A DNA stretch of 64,000 bases from Mixophyes australis (GCA_036250195.1 JAVHZZ010000006.1:184151350-184215349); one strand, 5' to 3'; counted from the first letter of the stretch, positions 49,241 through 61,034 are shown. Numbers and translations: made by a program. The notes: generated from the letters alone by a model not told the origin.

Positions 49241-49283
<43 letters not shown>

Positions 49284-50981
49284 TACATACACATACACAC
49301 AGTATATTTGAAAATTAATACCCCAGCCCCTGTAGCTTTATAGTGGAGTTGTACCCTCTACCTCTACTTAGACCCCTGTATAACTCAGGCTACCAAAGAG
49401 GAGGATCCAATGTGCAGAGCTGCTTGCAGCAGAGTGTCCTGTTGGCCATGCCCCTCCGTATGTCTTGCCACCACTTCCCCAAACGTAGCGATATTTAAAA
49501 GTCTCAGCTCAGTCACTATTGGAGCTGGGTGCTTTAGATATGATTACCTCATCTTCAGCTATGATTACATCATCAAATTATATTTTTGCTTCAGATGGAA
49601 CAGGCCCTTCAGGATGCTCTGCAGCAGAGGGGCGAACATTCTTCAAAAGGTACCCCAGGCAGTAAGAAGGGTGTCACAGTTAAATATGCTGTAATTATAT
49701 TGAAGTTTGATGTATACAGTACCCTTGAGCTAGCTTTAGTCTATCTAAAGTTCAAGAACTTATCTTGAATTTTTGTAGGTTATAAATGTCTCACTGAAAT
49801 GGTTCGAAGATCACTTCAAAAAAGTATGAGTATTCATTTTTCAAAGGACATTTTTGAAAATGATCTTTGACCCCCTCACTGTTGAGGGCGAGTGAATCTT
49901 GCCCTGCAAATATATTGATATACATAACTGAGAACAGGGCAGTCCCACTCAACCTCAGAAATTCCAGGGAGAAAGGAAATACTCACTGTTTTCTTCCATT
50001 ATTGTAGAAAGGGTGTGTGGCCAGTGCAGTCATTGCAAGGACATCACAGAGTGTCCAGGGGTAGCTCCTACAAGCACAGGGGGATTCCGCTTTTTTAATC
50101 AAGGTTTCCCACTGACAGACATTTTCTGTTAATCCACAGAAATATCCTCTATATAAACAACATATAATAAAAATGTCCCTGGATGTGGGAGGGCTCTAAA
50201 AGAGCCGAGATCTTCCCCATCATGGTTGCCATTGGCACAGGGGTACCACTGTTTGAAAAAGCGGAGTCCTCTATTTTAAACAGTAGTGCTCTTTAGTAGA
50301 TGTTGTCTGGTGATCACTTGTTCTCATCAGACAATATGCCCGCTACACTACATTAAAATAAAAAAAATAAAAATCAGCCAATATACATACAAAATTTGCA
50401 TACTATAAAATGAAAAGAAAAATGTGGAACCATTTTTTTTACCAGAAGACCTTAAGCTATTTAGCAAGGTATGACAAGCATTGTTTAGTAAACATCTTCC
50501 AAATGTTTATTTGCTAGATGAAAATTAAATGTTTTTTTCTGCTGTGCATTCCAATTTTAGTTTATAAAGGAAATAATGGTATTTTTTGGGAAAATACTGC
50601 ATTCCAGGTTATAAAGAAACCAATTGTATTGTTAGAAAATACAGTCTTCTGAAAAAAAGCAAGGTATGATTTGTGTGGGTATTGCACAAAAAATGACTAA
50701 CATTGATGTTGAAATGTGACCAGCCCAAAAAGTGCCAAAATTGGCTAAGCATAGGGTTGATTAAAACCAAAGCAAATAGATTATGGATAGATTTATGTCA
50801 AGATAAACATGCCAAAATCTTTTTGTCATGCCTTCTGAATACATGTGTTTATATAAAATGTTTTTTGTTTTTTTTTCATTTAAAAAATTAAGTATTTTAG
50901 ATATTTAGATGTGTTTTTTCAAAAGACATTAATTACCTATTGCCCTTTCTGTCTGTCTGCACCTAACACAATTCACACCTA
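47621..50981. other. Intergenic with minor repeats
   Basis: It holds a repeat fragment at about 47930-48085 (ACGGGAGTCTCCCAGACATT...GGTAAGTATG) and a TA/CA microsatellite at 49243-49300. No supported gene. Confidence 0.45.
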
Positions 50982-51200
50982 GGGGGTAAATGTATCATTT
51001 ACCCCCTAGGTGTTGCCTATAGCAACCAATCAGATTCTAGCTGTCATTTTTCCGGCGGGTTTGAAAAACCAATCAGATTCTACCGATCATTTATTTAGTA
51101 CATTCTACAAAATGACAGCTAGAATCTGATTGGTTGCTATAGGCAACATCTCCACTTTTCAAACCCGCCGGATAACTCTCAACTTGATACATTTACCCCC
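50982..51200. mobile_element. Palindromic MITE, 219 bp
   Basis: Terminal GGGGGTAAATGTATCA and its inverse. Inner arms include TTGCCTATAGCAACCAATCA and its inverse, with a partial internal duplication of the AACCAATCAGATTCTA block on the left. TA flanks both ends. The inner core is shared with the MITEs at 53369 and 54403, while the termini match the one at 26828. Confidence 0.88.
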
Positions 51201-53368
51201 TAGTCGCACTAGCTCAGTCATTTATAATGTGTTAAAAATGGAATTATAAACAGATCAGTGAAGGCAATGCACACCTAAATTTAATGATCAGCTAGTATAT
51301 TCTTTTTTACTCCCATTTATCTATCAAGCTTCAACAGTATTATAACTGATTCCAATAGAAATGCAGTAATGTGCTTTAGAAAGGGATTGCATATGCTCTA
51401 AATGTATCAATAGGAGGAAACCATAAACTGCACCATTTGGGTTTCACACCATTTGTAACATTTACATATGTATTCCAAAAGAAAAGAAGTATAGAAATAT
51501 ATTTTCACTTAAAAATGTTCCCCTATATGTAGAAATATATATTGAAAGAGAAACTAAATACATTTTTGGTAAATGTTTGTTGTACTTTGGTTTACTTTTC
51601 TATGTAACGCTGGAAAAATATTTTCTTGTATACAACATAAATATTGGGCATTCACCTCCGGTAGATGCCATAGAAATAGAATACTTTAAATTGTTATTAT
51701 CTGTTAATACAGAAAAATATTAATTTGTGTGTGTGTCATAATATCAAACACTAATTAAATTATACTTAAAAATAACATTTAATAATATTTACTTTATGAA
51801 TAATTAGGAAGGAATTCATCATCCCCAGTAAAATATCAGAACTCTAATGTTTGCCAGTAGTCTATGGGTCTTTCATGGGTATGTCTTTATGAAAACAGGG
51901 GAACTTAAAACACCAATCTTAACTTTTTTGACTTAGATGGTCCTCAATGTCCGGCTGTGCAAATTGCCGCCTAATACCGTACAGAACTCTTGGCTCATTT
52001 TCCCTTACATGTCTATGGGGCGCAGTGTGTCTTTGTGGACTGTTCCGTACATGTTACCTCGCACCAAAATGAATCTGTCCCAGAGAGTGCTAAAGTATGT
52101 AGAATTGTAGATATTTTATTTCCACATGTTAGTGAAAAATGTAATTGTTTCTGCACTGAACACCAAGAAGCGGGTGTTATACTAGATGTCAAACTGGCTG
52201 CTTGTCTTCTATGTAGTACAAAACAACACCTGGAAAAACAAGAGCAATAAAGACCAACGTCCAGTCTGGTTTTGCTTCAGTGTTTGCACTGTAACATAAC
52301 AGTATTGTGGATGAGCACAAAACTGAGCTAAATTATAAAGAGATCAGGACATTTTGGGCCTGTTATGGGTGTACATATGGGCTAGCACAAAAAAACAAAG
52401 TGTTCTTATTTACACTGTGCCAGCCATTCCTAAGTGGCTCACAATATTAAAATGTTGATAGATTGAAACACTATGATATCGAGAAATCATACAGCCACTT
52501 TCTATAAAGTGGAACAGGTAGCGTTACTGTAGAAAGGGAATTTACATGAGCAGTTCCAAACTATTAGCAAAAGAGGTACATTTCTCAGAATTCACTTTGT
52601 TTACTTTTCCGTTTGGTTGGTCAACAAAGAGCTTGAAATTGTCCATTACCATTTGAACCACTACACAAATCAAATATCAGAAGACTCGCTCAACTCTATG
52701 AGAGCCTGATGAATGTCCTTCATGATTTAAAACTTAAAGGAAGTGTTCTGTATTGGTTTTACTTATTTTAATTCCTCAAAAAAAATTCCACTATCTTCAT
52801 CTTGCATAGCTAATGTACAAATTTTTCTTCCTCCCCGAAAGGACTGATGAAGCATAAAATTAACAATGGACAGTCCTATGTTTTATGTACGTATACAATC
52901 AACCTACTCTAATTCCCTCTGATGTGGAATTGCATAGCACAGATACATTCCTGTTTTGTGAAAGATAAAGCTTTTTTTTAACGATAACATCTATTAACTA
53001 TTGCAACAGTCTGGATCTTTTTTGCATTTTTTCCAGTCAGTGGTGACACAAAACATGAATGAAATACTTCTAGATTAATATCAAACCATGGATTATAAAT
53101 GAAAGGTCATCACTTCAGTAACCATTGAGACATTGACATCACAGAGGCACCAAAATAGTGACTCGTGCCTCAAGAGCCCACAAAATGTTTGCCTCTGTTG
53201 TGTGTACTTTAAACGTAATAACCTGGAGCATGCAGTTATCAAGCCAAAAAGAAGTATTTTTGATCAAATGAAAGTTAATGACTGGGCAGTTGTGTTATTA
53301 AATATGTGTTTTAGAGTTCTGACTATTAAGCTTCTAGCTACATGTTTTCAGTGAGAAAATGAGTCATG
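51201..53368. other. Intergenic, unrecognised
   Basis: No supported gene. A plus-strand open stretch (51975-52250, Cys-rich) is described under findings. Confidence 0.4.
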
Positions 53369-53543
53369 GGGCTAGATTTACTAAGCTGCGGGTTTGAAAA
53401 AGTGGGGATGTTGCCTATAGCAACCAATCAGATTCTAGCTTTCATTTATTTAGTACCTTCTACAAAAAGATAGTTAGAATCTGATTGGTTGCTATAGGTA
53501 TCATCCCCACTTTTTCAAACCCGCAGCTTAGTAAATCTAGCCC
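53369..53543. mobile_element. Palindromic MITE, 175 bp, ATG flanks
   Basis: GGGCTAGATTTACTAAGCTG and its inverse form the ends, with ATG on both sides (53366-53368, 53544-53546). The element is one long inverted repeat around TTTATTTAGTACCTTC. It lies downstream of the KRT222 terminal exon. Confidence 0.9.
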
Positions 53544-53717
53544 ATGGTTTGGACAGCGAAGAGAACAGAGGTAAAAGGTGAAAGGCAAGGCATGTTCTTT
53601 TCTAGTCAGTATTGGCAAAATAAATATACCAATTATATTAAAAAGCAAAACTTGTGAGATGAATGTGGTTTCATTGTTTCCACCTAACTTATATGGAGAT
53701 CCAGTATGACCCACCAC

Positions 53718-53723
53718 TTTAAT
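53718..53723 (-). terminator. Possible ATTAAA polyadenylation signal of KRT222
   Basis: Where the paralogue has AATAAA this copy reads AATAATA. The next candidate is ATTAAA on the minus strand, about 77 bp after the stop. Confidence 0.4.
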
Positions 53724-53799
53724 CATTTTAGTAGTATTATTACATTTTCATATAACATCCGAGCTGTCTCTTTTTATCTTTGAATGGATGGTTGCCAGG

Positions 53800-54042
<243 letters not shown>

Positions 54043-54402
54043 TTATACTATCACTTTCTATATCAGCTAATAACAGTTGGGAAAGAGTATATGATATTGT
54101 ATTTTGTATTTCATAGTTGATAGTTAAATTGGACAGTTGTTAATACCTCATACTTAATGTAAACAAAATTCAGTAAATAATTACAATTAAAATAAAATTG
54201 TTTTTCAAGAATCCCTCACTTTCTGTATATCTCGTATTTAAACGTTACTTTGAAAGAACTCTGTATAGGTTAACTCCACCCAAAACAAGAAAACAAGATA
54301 GACAATTGTTACATACCTTCCACATGTGCACCTCCTGGGTTTCTTGATAAATCACTTGGATGGGAAGTTTACAGGGAAGTAAGGATGTAGCAAAGAGACA
54401 TA

Positions 54403-54577
54403 GGGCTAGATTTACTAAGCTGCGGGTTTGAAAAAGTGGGGATGTTGCCTATAGCAACCAATCAGATTCTAGCTTTCATTTATTTAGTACCTTCTAAAAA
54501 ATGACAGCTAGAATCTGATTGGTTGCTATAGGCAACATCCCCACTTTTTCAAACCCGCAGCTTAGTAAATCTAGGCC
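54403..54577. mobile_element. Palindromic MITE, 175 bp, ATA flanks
   Basis: Near-identical sister of the MITE at 53369, with ATA on both sides (54400-54402, 54578-54580). It lies in the intron upstream of the KRT222 terminal exon, so the two copies bracket that exon. Confidence 0.9.
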
Positions 54578-56648
54578 ATAGTGCCTTGAGCAAGCACATG
54601 TTACAGCTCCTTCTCTCACTCTCACTAGTTTTAAAGAGTGTAACAAAGGATACAGCCAGCATGCAGAGGTCCCCCCTTTTAAATGTGGACCCCCTTTTAA
54701 ATGTGTGTTTAAATAATGGCACTTGACCCAACCTCTAATCAATCCCCTTGTGTAAATGGTTAATAGCATTCAGGCTCATTTCTGTGTCCCTAGTAACAGA
54801 AATAGGTAGCGCAATCTCAACAGTTATGGAGACCTTAGAGGACCATATGTGTGATTAAATGTCTGTGGTACCCTGCCGCATTTAACGCTGGGAGCACATG
54901 CTGCAACTGCTCCATCAACACTAGGCTCCTGCAGGGGAGGGGCCTAGACATTTGCTCAGTTTGTTTCAAAACAATTTTTTTTTCATTATATTAAGGGGAC
55001 AAAATTATTTAATTATTGTATTATTTGGGCACTATGTAATGCCAAATTGTGCAACATAAATAAATTATATCCACCATTAACAATCAGTTAATATTATTAT
55101 ATATTCACATTTCCCCATAATATAATGCTTTAATTGTGTCCCTTTAAGAAAATAAATAAAACATTTCCCCCCCATAAGTTAATATTAAATTAATTTTGCC
55201 CCTTAATCAATAAAAAATTATTGCCCAAATAATTTAAACGCCAATGGCGCTTTCTCTTATGTTCTGAACGGCAAAATAGGTAAAGCAGCAGCAGTGTGAG
55301 CAATCTCGCCACCACCTCTTTTATTCTGATCATTTGGATGGCAGTTTTGTGGCGGTTTTGCAAACCCCAGCTTAGTAAATCTGGTGGTTTGTATGCTCAT
55401 CATTGTTAAAATCACCCTTTGGTAAATCTAGCCCCAAATGCATGTTTCTCTCAGTATGCATGCCTTGGTGAATCAGGCCCACAATCTTTATGTACAAATG
55501 TCTGCATATTTGTATATATGGTGAAAAATATATTTGCGCTCATGTCCGGTAAATGTGGTCCGTTTTATTTTGGCTTGATTCACGCTATAATTCTGGTTGT
55601 TCACATACACCACTTATCACCTGATTGGCTGTAAAATAATCAGCTCCAACTGGAGAGCAGGTACACCCCCATTCAGTGGAGGACTTGCAAACTTTAGGCC
55701 GGGGGGGTGCAAGACTTGGCTCAGCAGCCTATTAGGAACATTTTAAAGGAAGATTTTCTAAGCCCATAAGAATTCAGCTAATTTAAAGTGTAGTGTTGAG
55801 AATCTTAGGGCCTACAGAAGCAACTTGCACGCAACTTGAGTTTAAAAAAAACGAGCACGGAACTTCAGCATATTTCCGACCATATTGAAATACAAGTATA
55901 CCTCAAGATACATTTCCATTGGAATCTGGGTATAAGTACGTGTTGCCTAAATGTTACTTAACGAATGTAGACAGACAGAACAGAGTGCAGGATATGCACA
56001 TGCATATGTGCAATATAAAGTCACATTAAATGCATGCAAAAAAAATTCAGGATTTTCTTAATGCGTACTGTACATATAATGCAGTTTTATAGTCTATCTT
56101 CCTTGCATACACATGTTCTTAGTGTATTTAGTGTGTAGTTTTTAGTACAAAGACAATGGCGTGACAGTCATCACTATCAGTCTGCATTTACACCTGCCCT
56201 GTAGCTGGTGCAAATGATACGGCTAAAAAACATGTACTTTAGAGAAAAGCAGGACTTGAATCGGCCACATCCGTGTTGGCCGGCGTTCAAGTCGTAGGCA
56301 TTCGCAAGCGTCATTTGCCTGTTTCTGACCAAGCGCAGAGTTATTTCACGCAATTACAGCATGCAAACGTATTTACATCTGAACAGGAATCAGACCCTTA
56401 GTGTGGTAGGCAAATCTGGATGTTTGTTTGCTAGGTTGACTGACTTATAAGCAGCTTGAAATAAGAACAGTGTTCTCTGTTCTCTAAATCACACCATTTG
56501 ATTTTTAATGGTAATGGTGAGTGGAACGAGTATATAAAACTATGTATCTACATGTATATGTAAAAGTTTCAGAAACTTTTCAAAAAAATTATTTTTCTTA
56601 GATTCACATAAGGCTTCCTGTTTGAAGCACTCAGCTACCATTTACATA
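54578..56648. other. KRT222 intron, unrecognised sequence
   Basis: AT-rich, with a short patch resembling the MITE ends near 55365-55385 (CAGCTTAGTAAATCT). No exon with the phase needed for KRT222 was found. Confidence 0.45.
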
Positions 56649-56968
56649 CAGGTACTCCTCACTTAACCTACCCATTTAATGACCACTCGGAGTTACGACC
56701 AGGTTCTCCCTGGGTCCTCACTGTTATAATTGCTGCTGTTTGTAGAGCTTTACTGTACACATGTTTATTTTCTGTTATGCAGTGTTATGCAATGTAAAGC
56801 AAACATATCAAAATACAGTTTTCTTTAGTCTATTTCTTCATTTAGAATCAATAAAAATGATTACAATACATATAGGTGCATATAACAGTACTGTACTCAC
56901 TTAGCGACCAATTCGCTTAACGACCTAGTCGTAGGAACGGAACTCAGTCGTTAAGTGAGGAGCATCTG
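56649..56968. mobile_element. Tc1/mariner/pogo-type MITE, 320 bp, TA target duplication
   Basis: Ends CAGGTACTCCTCACTTAACC and, inverted, CAGATGCTCCTCACTTAACG, with TA outside each. There are inner inverted blocks (TTACGACCAGGTTC-like). No transposase frame. Confidence 0.85.
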
Positions 56969-57134
56969 TATATGTTATAGAAGACATTTTGAAGATTATA
57001 GAGTAACACCCCCCAAAAAAAACAGAACTCCAGTGATCTGGTGTCTAGGACCACCACTATTAATCTCTTGACATGGTTGAAATTTAAACCTTTAGACATA
57101 CAGGTTTTATGTATACAGCACTGGTTGTAAAGCA

Positions 57135-57300
57135 TAGGGATGAGCGCACTCGGATTTATGAAATCCGAGCCCACCCGAACGTTGCCGATCCGAGTCGGAT
57201 CCGAGACAGATCCGGGTATTGGCGCCAAATTCAAATCTGAAACTGAGGCTCTGACTCATAATCCCGTTGTCGGATCTCGCGATACTCGGATCCTATAAAT
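57135..57300 (+). promoter_or_regulatory. hAT left end: terminal repeat, ATCCG sites, TATA box
   Basis: At least eight CGGAT/ATCCG words (starting near 57151, 57163, 57188, 57196, 57199, 57210, 57271 and 57287) lie in 140 bp after the terminal repeat. TCCTATAAATTCC follows at about 57291. By analogy with maize Ac, clustered subterminal words are probably transposase binding sites. Confidence 0.6.
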
Positions 57301-57356
57301 TCCCCGCTAGTCGCCGCCATCTTCACTCGGGCATTGATCAGGGTAGAGGGAGGGTG

Positions 57357-57965
57357 TGTTAGGTGGTCCTCTGTCCTGGTAGATCTCGTGCTGTGCTGTT
57401 TAGTGCTGTGCTGTGCTGTGCTGTGTTCTGCAGTATCAGTCCAGTGGTGCTGTGTGCTGTGCTCTGTCCTTCTGAGGTCAGTGGTGCTGCTGGGTCCAGT
57501 GCTGTGTCCTGTTCAGTCCAGTGGTGCTGTGTCCTGTGCTCTGTGCTTCTAAGGGCATAGTTATTTCCCCAATATTCCCCTGTGTTTAAAAAAATAAAAA
57601 AAAGTTATTTAAAAAAATACCAAAAACTAATTTAATTTTTTTTAATTACCACAAAATTTGCACAACCAATCCTGCAGTATAAGCCCATTGGTACTGCAAT
57701 ATTACCAAGTTCACACATTCAGCAGTAAAAGTCCAGTGGTACTGCAATATTACAAAGTTTACACATTCTGCAGTATCAGTCCAGTGGTGCTGTGTCCTGT
57801 GCTCTGTCCTGCTGAGTTCCGTAGTGCTGCTGGGTCCTGTGCCGTGTCCTGTTCAGTCCAGTGGTGCTGTGTCCTGTGCTCTGTGCTTCTAAGGGCATAG
57901 TTATTTCCCCATTATTCCCAAGTTTTTAAAAAATAAAAAAAAAGTAAAAAAAAAAAAATATATAA
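57357..57965 (+). repeat. Duplicated leader segment of hAT element
   Basis: The blocks at about 57415-57625 and 57764-57965 repeat each other: CAGTCCAGTGGTGCTGTGTC, TCTAAGGGCATAGTTATTTC, then A-rich tracts. Between and after them are CAGTATxAGxCCATTGGTACTG repeats. The small Cys/Val/Leu-rich frames here are by-products. Confidence 0.8.
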
Positions 57966-58066
57966 TAATTATAACCAAATTTGCAAAACCAATACAGCAG
58001 TATAAGTCCATTGGTACTGCAATATTACCAAGTTCACACATTCTGCAGTATCTTGTGCTACATATA

Positions 58067-58672
58067 ATGGAGACCAAAAATTTGGAGGATAAAGTAGGGA
58101 AAGATCAAGACCCACTTCCTCCTAATGCTGAAGCTGCTGCCACTAGTCATGACATAGACGATGAAATGCCATCAACGTCGTCTTCCAAGCCCGATGCCCA
58201 ATCTCGTAGTACCGGGCATGTAAAATCCAAAAAGCCCAAGTTAAGAAAAAGTAGCAAAAAGAGAAACTTAAAATCATCTGAGGAGAAACGTAAAGTTGCC
58301 AATATGCCATTTACGACACGGAGTGGCAAGGAACGGCTTAGGCCCTGGCCCGTGTTCATGACTAGTGGTTCAGCTTCACCCACGGATCTTAGCCCTCCTC
58401 CTCCTCCCCCCCCCTACAAAAAATTGAAGAGAGTTATGCTGTCAGCAACAAAACAGCAAACAACTCTGCCTTCTAAAGAGAAATTATCACAAATCCACAA
58501 GGCGAGTCCAAGGATGTTGGTGGTTGTCAAGCCTGACCTTCCCATCACTGTACGGGAAGAGGTGGCTCGGGAGGAGGCTATTGATGATGTAGCTGGCGCT
58601 GTGGAGGAACTTGATGATGAGGATGGTGATGTGGTTATTGTAAATGAGGCACCAGGGGGGGGAAACAGCTGA
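58067..58672 (+). CDS. hAT upstream frame, 201 residues (probable N-terminal part of transposase)
   Basis: The frame starts at METKNLEDKVGKD and ends TGA at 58670-58672. It is hydrophilic, with a Lys-rich segment (KSKKPKLRKSSKKRNLK, a likely nuclear localisation signal), a Pro run (PPPPPPP) and an acidic end (VEELDDEDGDVVIVNE). It overlaps the transposase frame by 29 bp. The break lies just after a run of eight G (58655-58662), and one base fewer in that run would make a single frame of about 990 codons. I infer that it is the N-terminal domain of one transposase, split by a frameshift or assembly error. An independent accessory protein cannot be excluded. Confidence 0.7.
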   Translation: METKNLEDKVGKDQDPLPPNAEAAATSHDIDDEMPSTSSSKPDAQSRSTGHVKSKKPKLRKSSKKRNLKSSEEKRKVANMPFTTRSGKERLRPWPVFMTSGSASPTDLSPPPPPPPYKKLKRVMLSATKQQTTLPSKEKLSQIHKASPRMLVVVKPDLPITVREEVAREEAIDDVAGAVEELDDEDGDVVIVNEAPGGGNS

Positions 58673-61034
58673 TGTCCATGGGATGAAAAAGCCCATCGTC
58701 ATGCCTGGTCAGAAGACCAAAAAATGCACCTCTTCGGTCTGGAGTTATTTTTATCCAAATCCAGACAACCAATGTATGGCCATATGTAGCTTATGTAAAG
58801 CTCAAATAAGCAGGGGTAAGGATCTTGCCCACCTAGGAACATCCTCCCTTATACGTCACCTGAATAACCTTCATAGTTCAGTGGTTAGTTCAGGAACTGG
58901 GGCTAGGACCCTCATCGGTACAGGGACACCTAAATCCCGTGGTCCAGTTGGATACACACCAGCAACACCCTCCTCGTCAACTTCCTCCACAATCTCCATC
59001 AGATTCAGTCCTGCAGCCCAAGTCAGCAGCCAGACTGAGTCCTCCTCAATACGGGATTCATCCGAGGAATCCTGCAGCGGTACGCCTACTACTGCCACTG
59101 CTGCTGTTAGTCGGTCATCTTCCCAGAGGGGAAGTCGTAAGACCGCTAAGTCTTTCACAAAACAATTGACCGTCCAACAGTCGTTTGCCATGACCACAAA
59201 ATACGATAGTAGTCACCCTATTGCAAAGCGTATAACTGCGGCTGTAACTGCAATGTTGGTGTTAGACGTGCGCCCGGTGTCCGCCATCAGTGGAGTGGGA
59301 TTTAGAGGGTTGATGGAGGTATTGTGTCCCCGGTACCAAATCCCGTCGAGATTCCACTTCACTAGGCAGGCGATACCAAAAATGTACAGAGAAGTACGAT
59401 CAAGTGTCCTCAGTGCTCTAAAAAATGTGGTTGTACCCACTGTCCACTTAACCACGGACATGTGGACAAGTGGTTCTGGGCAAACGAAGGACTATATGAC
59501 TGTGACAGCCCACTGGGTAGATGCATCCCCTTCCGCAGCAACAGCAACAGCAACAGCTGCATCAGTAGCAGCAACTACAAAATGGCGGCTCGTGCAAAGG
59601 CAGGCAACATTGTGTATTACAGGCTTTAATAAGAGGCACAACGCTGACAACATATTAGAGAAAATGAGGGAAATTATCTCCCAGTGGCTTACCCCACTTA
59701 GACTCTCATGGGGATTTGTGGTGTCAGACAATGCCAGTAACATTGTGCGGGCATTAAATATGGGCAATTTCCAGCACGTCCCATGTTTTGCCCACACCAT
59801 TAATTTGGTGGTGCAGCATTACCTCAAGAGTGACAGGGGTGTGCAGGAGATGCTTGCGGTGGCGCGCAAAATTGCTGGACACTTTCGGCATTCAGCCAGT
59901 GCCTACCGCAGACTAGAGGCACATCAAAAAAGCTTGAACCTGCCCTGCCATCACCTCAAACAAGAGGTTGTGACGCGCTGGAACTCCACCCTCTATATGC
60001 TGCAGAGGATGGAGGAGCAGCAAAAGGCCATTCAGGCCTACACAGCCACCTACGACATAGGCAAAGGAGTGGGGATGCGCCTCAGTCAAGCGCAGTGGAG
60101 ACTGATTTCCGTGTTGTGCAAGGTTCTGCAGCCATTTGAACTTGCCACACGAGAAGTCAGTTCCGACACTGCCAGCTTGAGTCAGGTCATTCCCCTGATC
60201 AGGCTGTTGCAGAAGCAGCTGGAGAAAGTGAGGGAGGAGCTGGTAAGCCATTGCGATTACACCAAGCATGTAGCTCTTGTGGATGTAGCCCTTCGTACGC
60301 TTTGCCAGGATCCGAGGGTGGTCACTCTTTTAAAGTCAGAGGAATACATTCTGGCCACCGTGCTCGATCCTCGGTTTAAAGCGTATGTTGTGTCTCTGTT
60401 TCCGGCGGACACAAGTCTACAGCGGTGCAAAGACCTGCTGGTCAGGAGATTGTCCTCTGAAGAGGACCGTGACATGCCAACAGCTCCACCCTCATTCTCT
60501 TCCACATCTATGGCTGCGAGGAAAAAGCTCAGTTTTCCCAAAAGAGGCACTGGCGGGGATGCTGATAACATCTGGTCCGGACTGAAGGACCTGCCAACCA
60601 TTGCAGACATGTCTACTCTCGCTGCATTGGATGCTGTCACAATAGAAAAAATTGTGGATGATTACTTTGCTGACACCATCCAAGTAGACATGTCAGACAG
60701 TCCATATTGTTACTGGCAGGAAAAAAAGGCAGTTTGGAAGCCCCTGTACAAACTGGCTCTATTTTACCTGAGTTGTCCCCCCTCCAGTGTGTACTCGGAA
60801 AGAGTTTTTAGTGCAGCGGGGAACCTGGTCAGTGAGCGGCGAAGGAGGTTGCTTCCTCAGAACGTTGAAAAAATGATGTTTATAAAAATGAATAATCAAT
60901 TCCTCAATGAAGTACAGCACTGCCCTCCAGATACTACAGAGGGACCTGTGGTTGTGGAGTCCAGCGGGGACGAATTGATAATGTGTGATGAGGAGGAAGT
61001 ACACACTGTAGGGGGGAGAGGAATCAGAGGTTGA
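58644..61034 (+). CDS. hAT transposase, 796 residues, BED finger and D-D-E catalytic core
   Basis: This is the enzyme that cuts and reinserts the element. A BED zinc finger is seen at residues 33-77 (C48, C51, H72, H77). Catalytic acids are D272 in TTDMWTS, D362 in VVSDNASN and, by alignment to other hAT enzymes, E719 in YSERVFSAAGN. CFAHTINLVVQ and VVTRWNST, typical of the helical insertion domain, lie between them. The C-terminal hAT dimerisation block (WKPLYKLALFYLSCPPSS) is complete. The nominal start lies upstream of the BED finger within the overlap with the 201-residue frame, so the true N-terminus is probably there. Near the end, one base fewer in the run at 61011-61016 would give an acidic tail ending DDILPQ in place of GGRGIRG. 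The family resembles ZBED-type/Ac transposases. Confidence 0.93.
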   Translation: MRHQGGETADVHGMKKPIVMPGQKTKKCTSSVWSYFYPNPDNQCMAICSLCKAQISRGKDLAHLGTSSLIRHLNNLHSSVVSSGTGARTLIGTGTPKSRGPVGYTPATPSSSTSSTISIRFSPAAQVSSQTESSSIRDSSEESCSGTPTTATAAVSRSSSQRGSRKTAKSFTKQLTVQQSFAMTTKYDSSHPIAKRITAAVTAMLVLDVRPVSAISGVGFRGLMEVLCPRYQIPSRFHFTRQAIPKMYREVRSSVLSALKNVVVPTVHLTTDMWTSGSGQTKDYMTVTAHWVDASPSAATATATAASVAATTKWRLVQRQATLCITGFNKRHNADNILEKMREIISQWLTPLRLSWGFVVSDNASNIVRALNMGNFQHVPCFAHTINLVVQHYLKSDRGVQEMLAVARKIAGHFRHSASAYRRLEAHQKSLNLPCHHLKQEVVTRWNSTLYMLQRMEEQQKAIQAYTATYDIGKGVGMRLSQAQWRLISVLCKVLQPFELATREVSSDTASLSQVIPLIRLLQKQLEKVREELVSHCDYTKHVALVDVALRTLCQDPRVVTLLKSEEYILATVLDPRFKAYVVSLFPADTSLQRCKDLLVRRLSSEEDRDMPTAPPSFSSTSMAARKKLSFPKRGTGGDADNIWSGLKDLPTIADMSTLAALDAVTIEKIVDDYFADTIQVDMSDSPYCYWQEKKAVWKPLYKLALFYLSCPPSSVYSERVFSAAGNLVSERRRRLLPQNVEKMMFIKMNNQFLNEVQHCPPDTTEGPVVVESSGDELIMCDEEEVHTVGGRGIRG

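Noticed and set aside
49580..49640. Exon-like plus-strand segment MEQALQDALQQRGEHSSK between a CAG acceptor and a GTACC donor
   Set aside because: It is on the strand opposite to both keratin genes, has no recognisable homologue, and no partner exons were found. It is kept only as a remote possibility.
54310..54365. Possible penultimate KRT222 exon on the minus strand (QETQEVHMWK then GTATGT)
   Set aside because: The donor phase does not fit the terminal exon, which needs two bases of a split codon, and the residues do not match the KRT222 tail.
56944..57234. Minus-strand 96-residue frame
   Set aside because: It spans the right end of the Tc1/pogo MITE, intron sequence and the left end of the hAT element, so it cannot be an ancestral gene.
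58871..60683. Several 60-130 residue frames on both strands inside 58.9-60.7 kb
   Set aside because: They are shadows of the hAT transposase frame.
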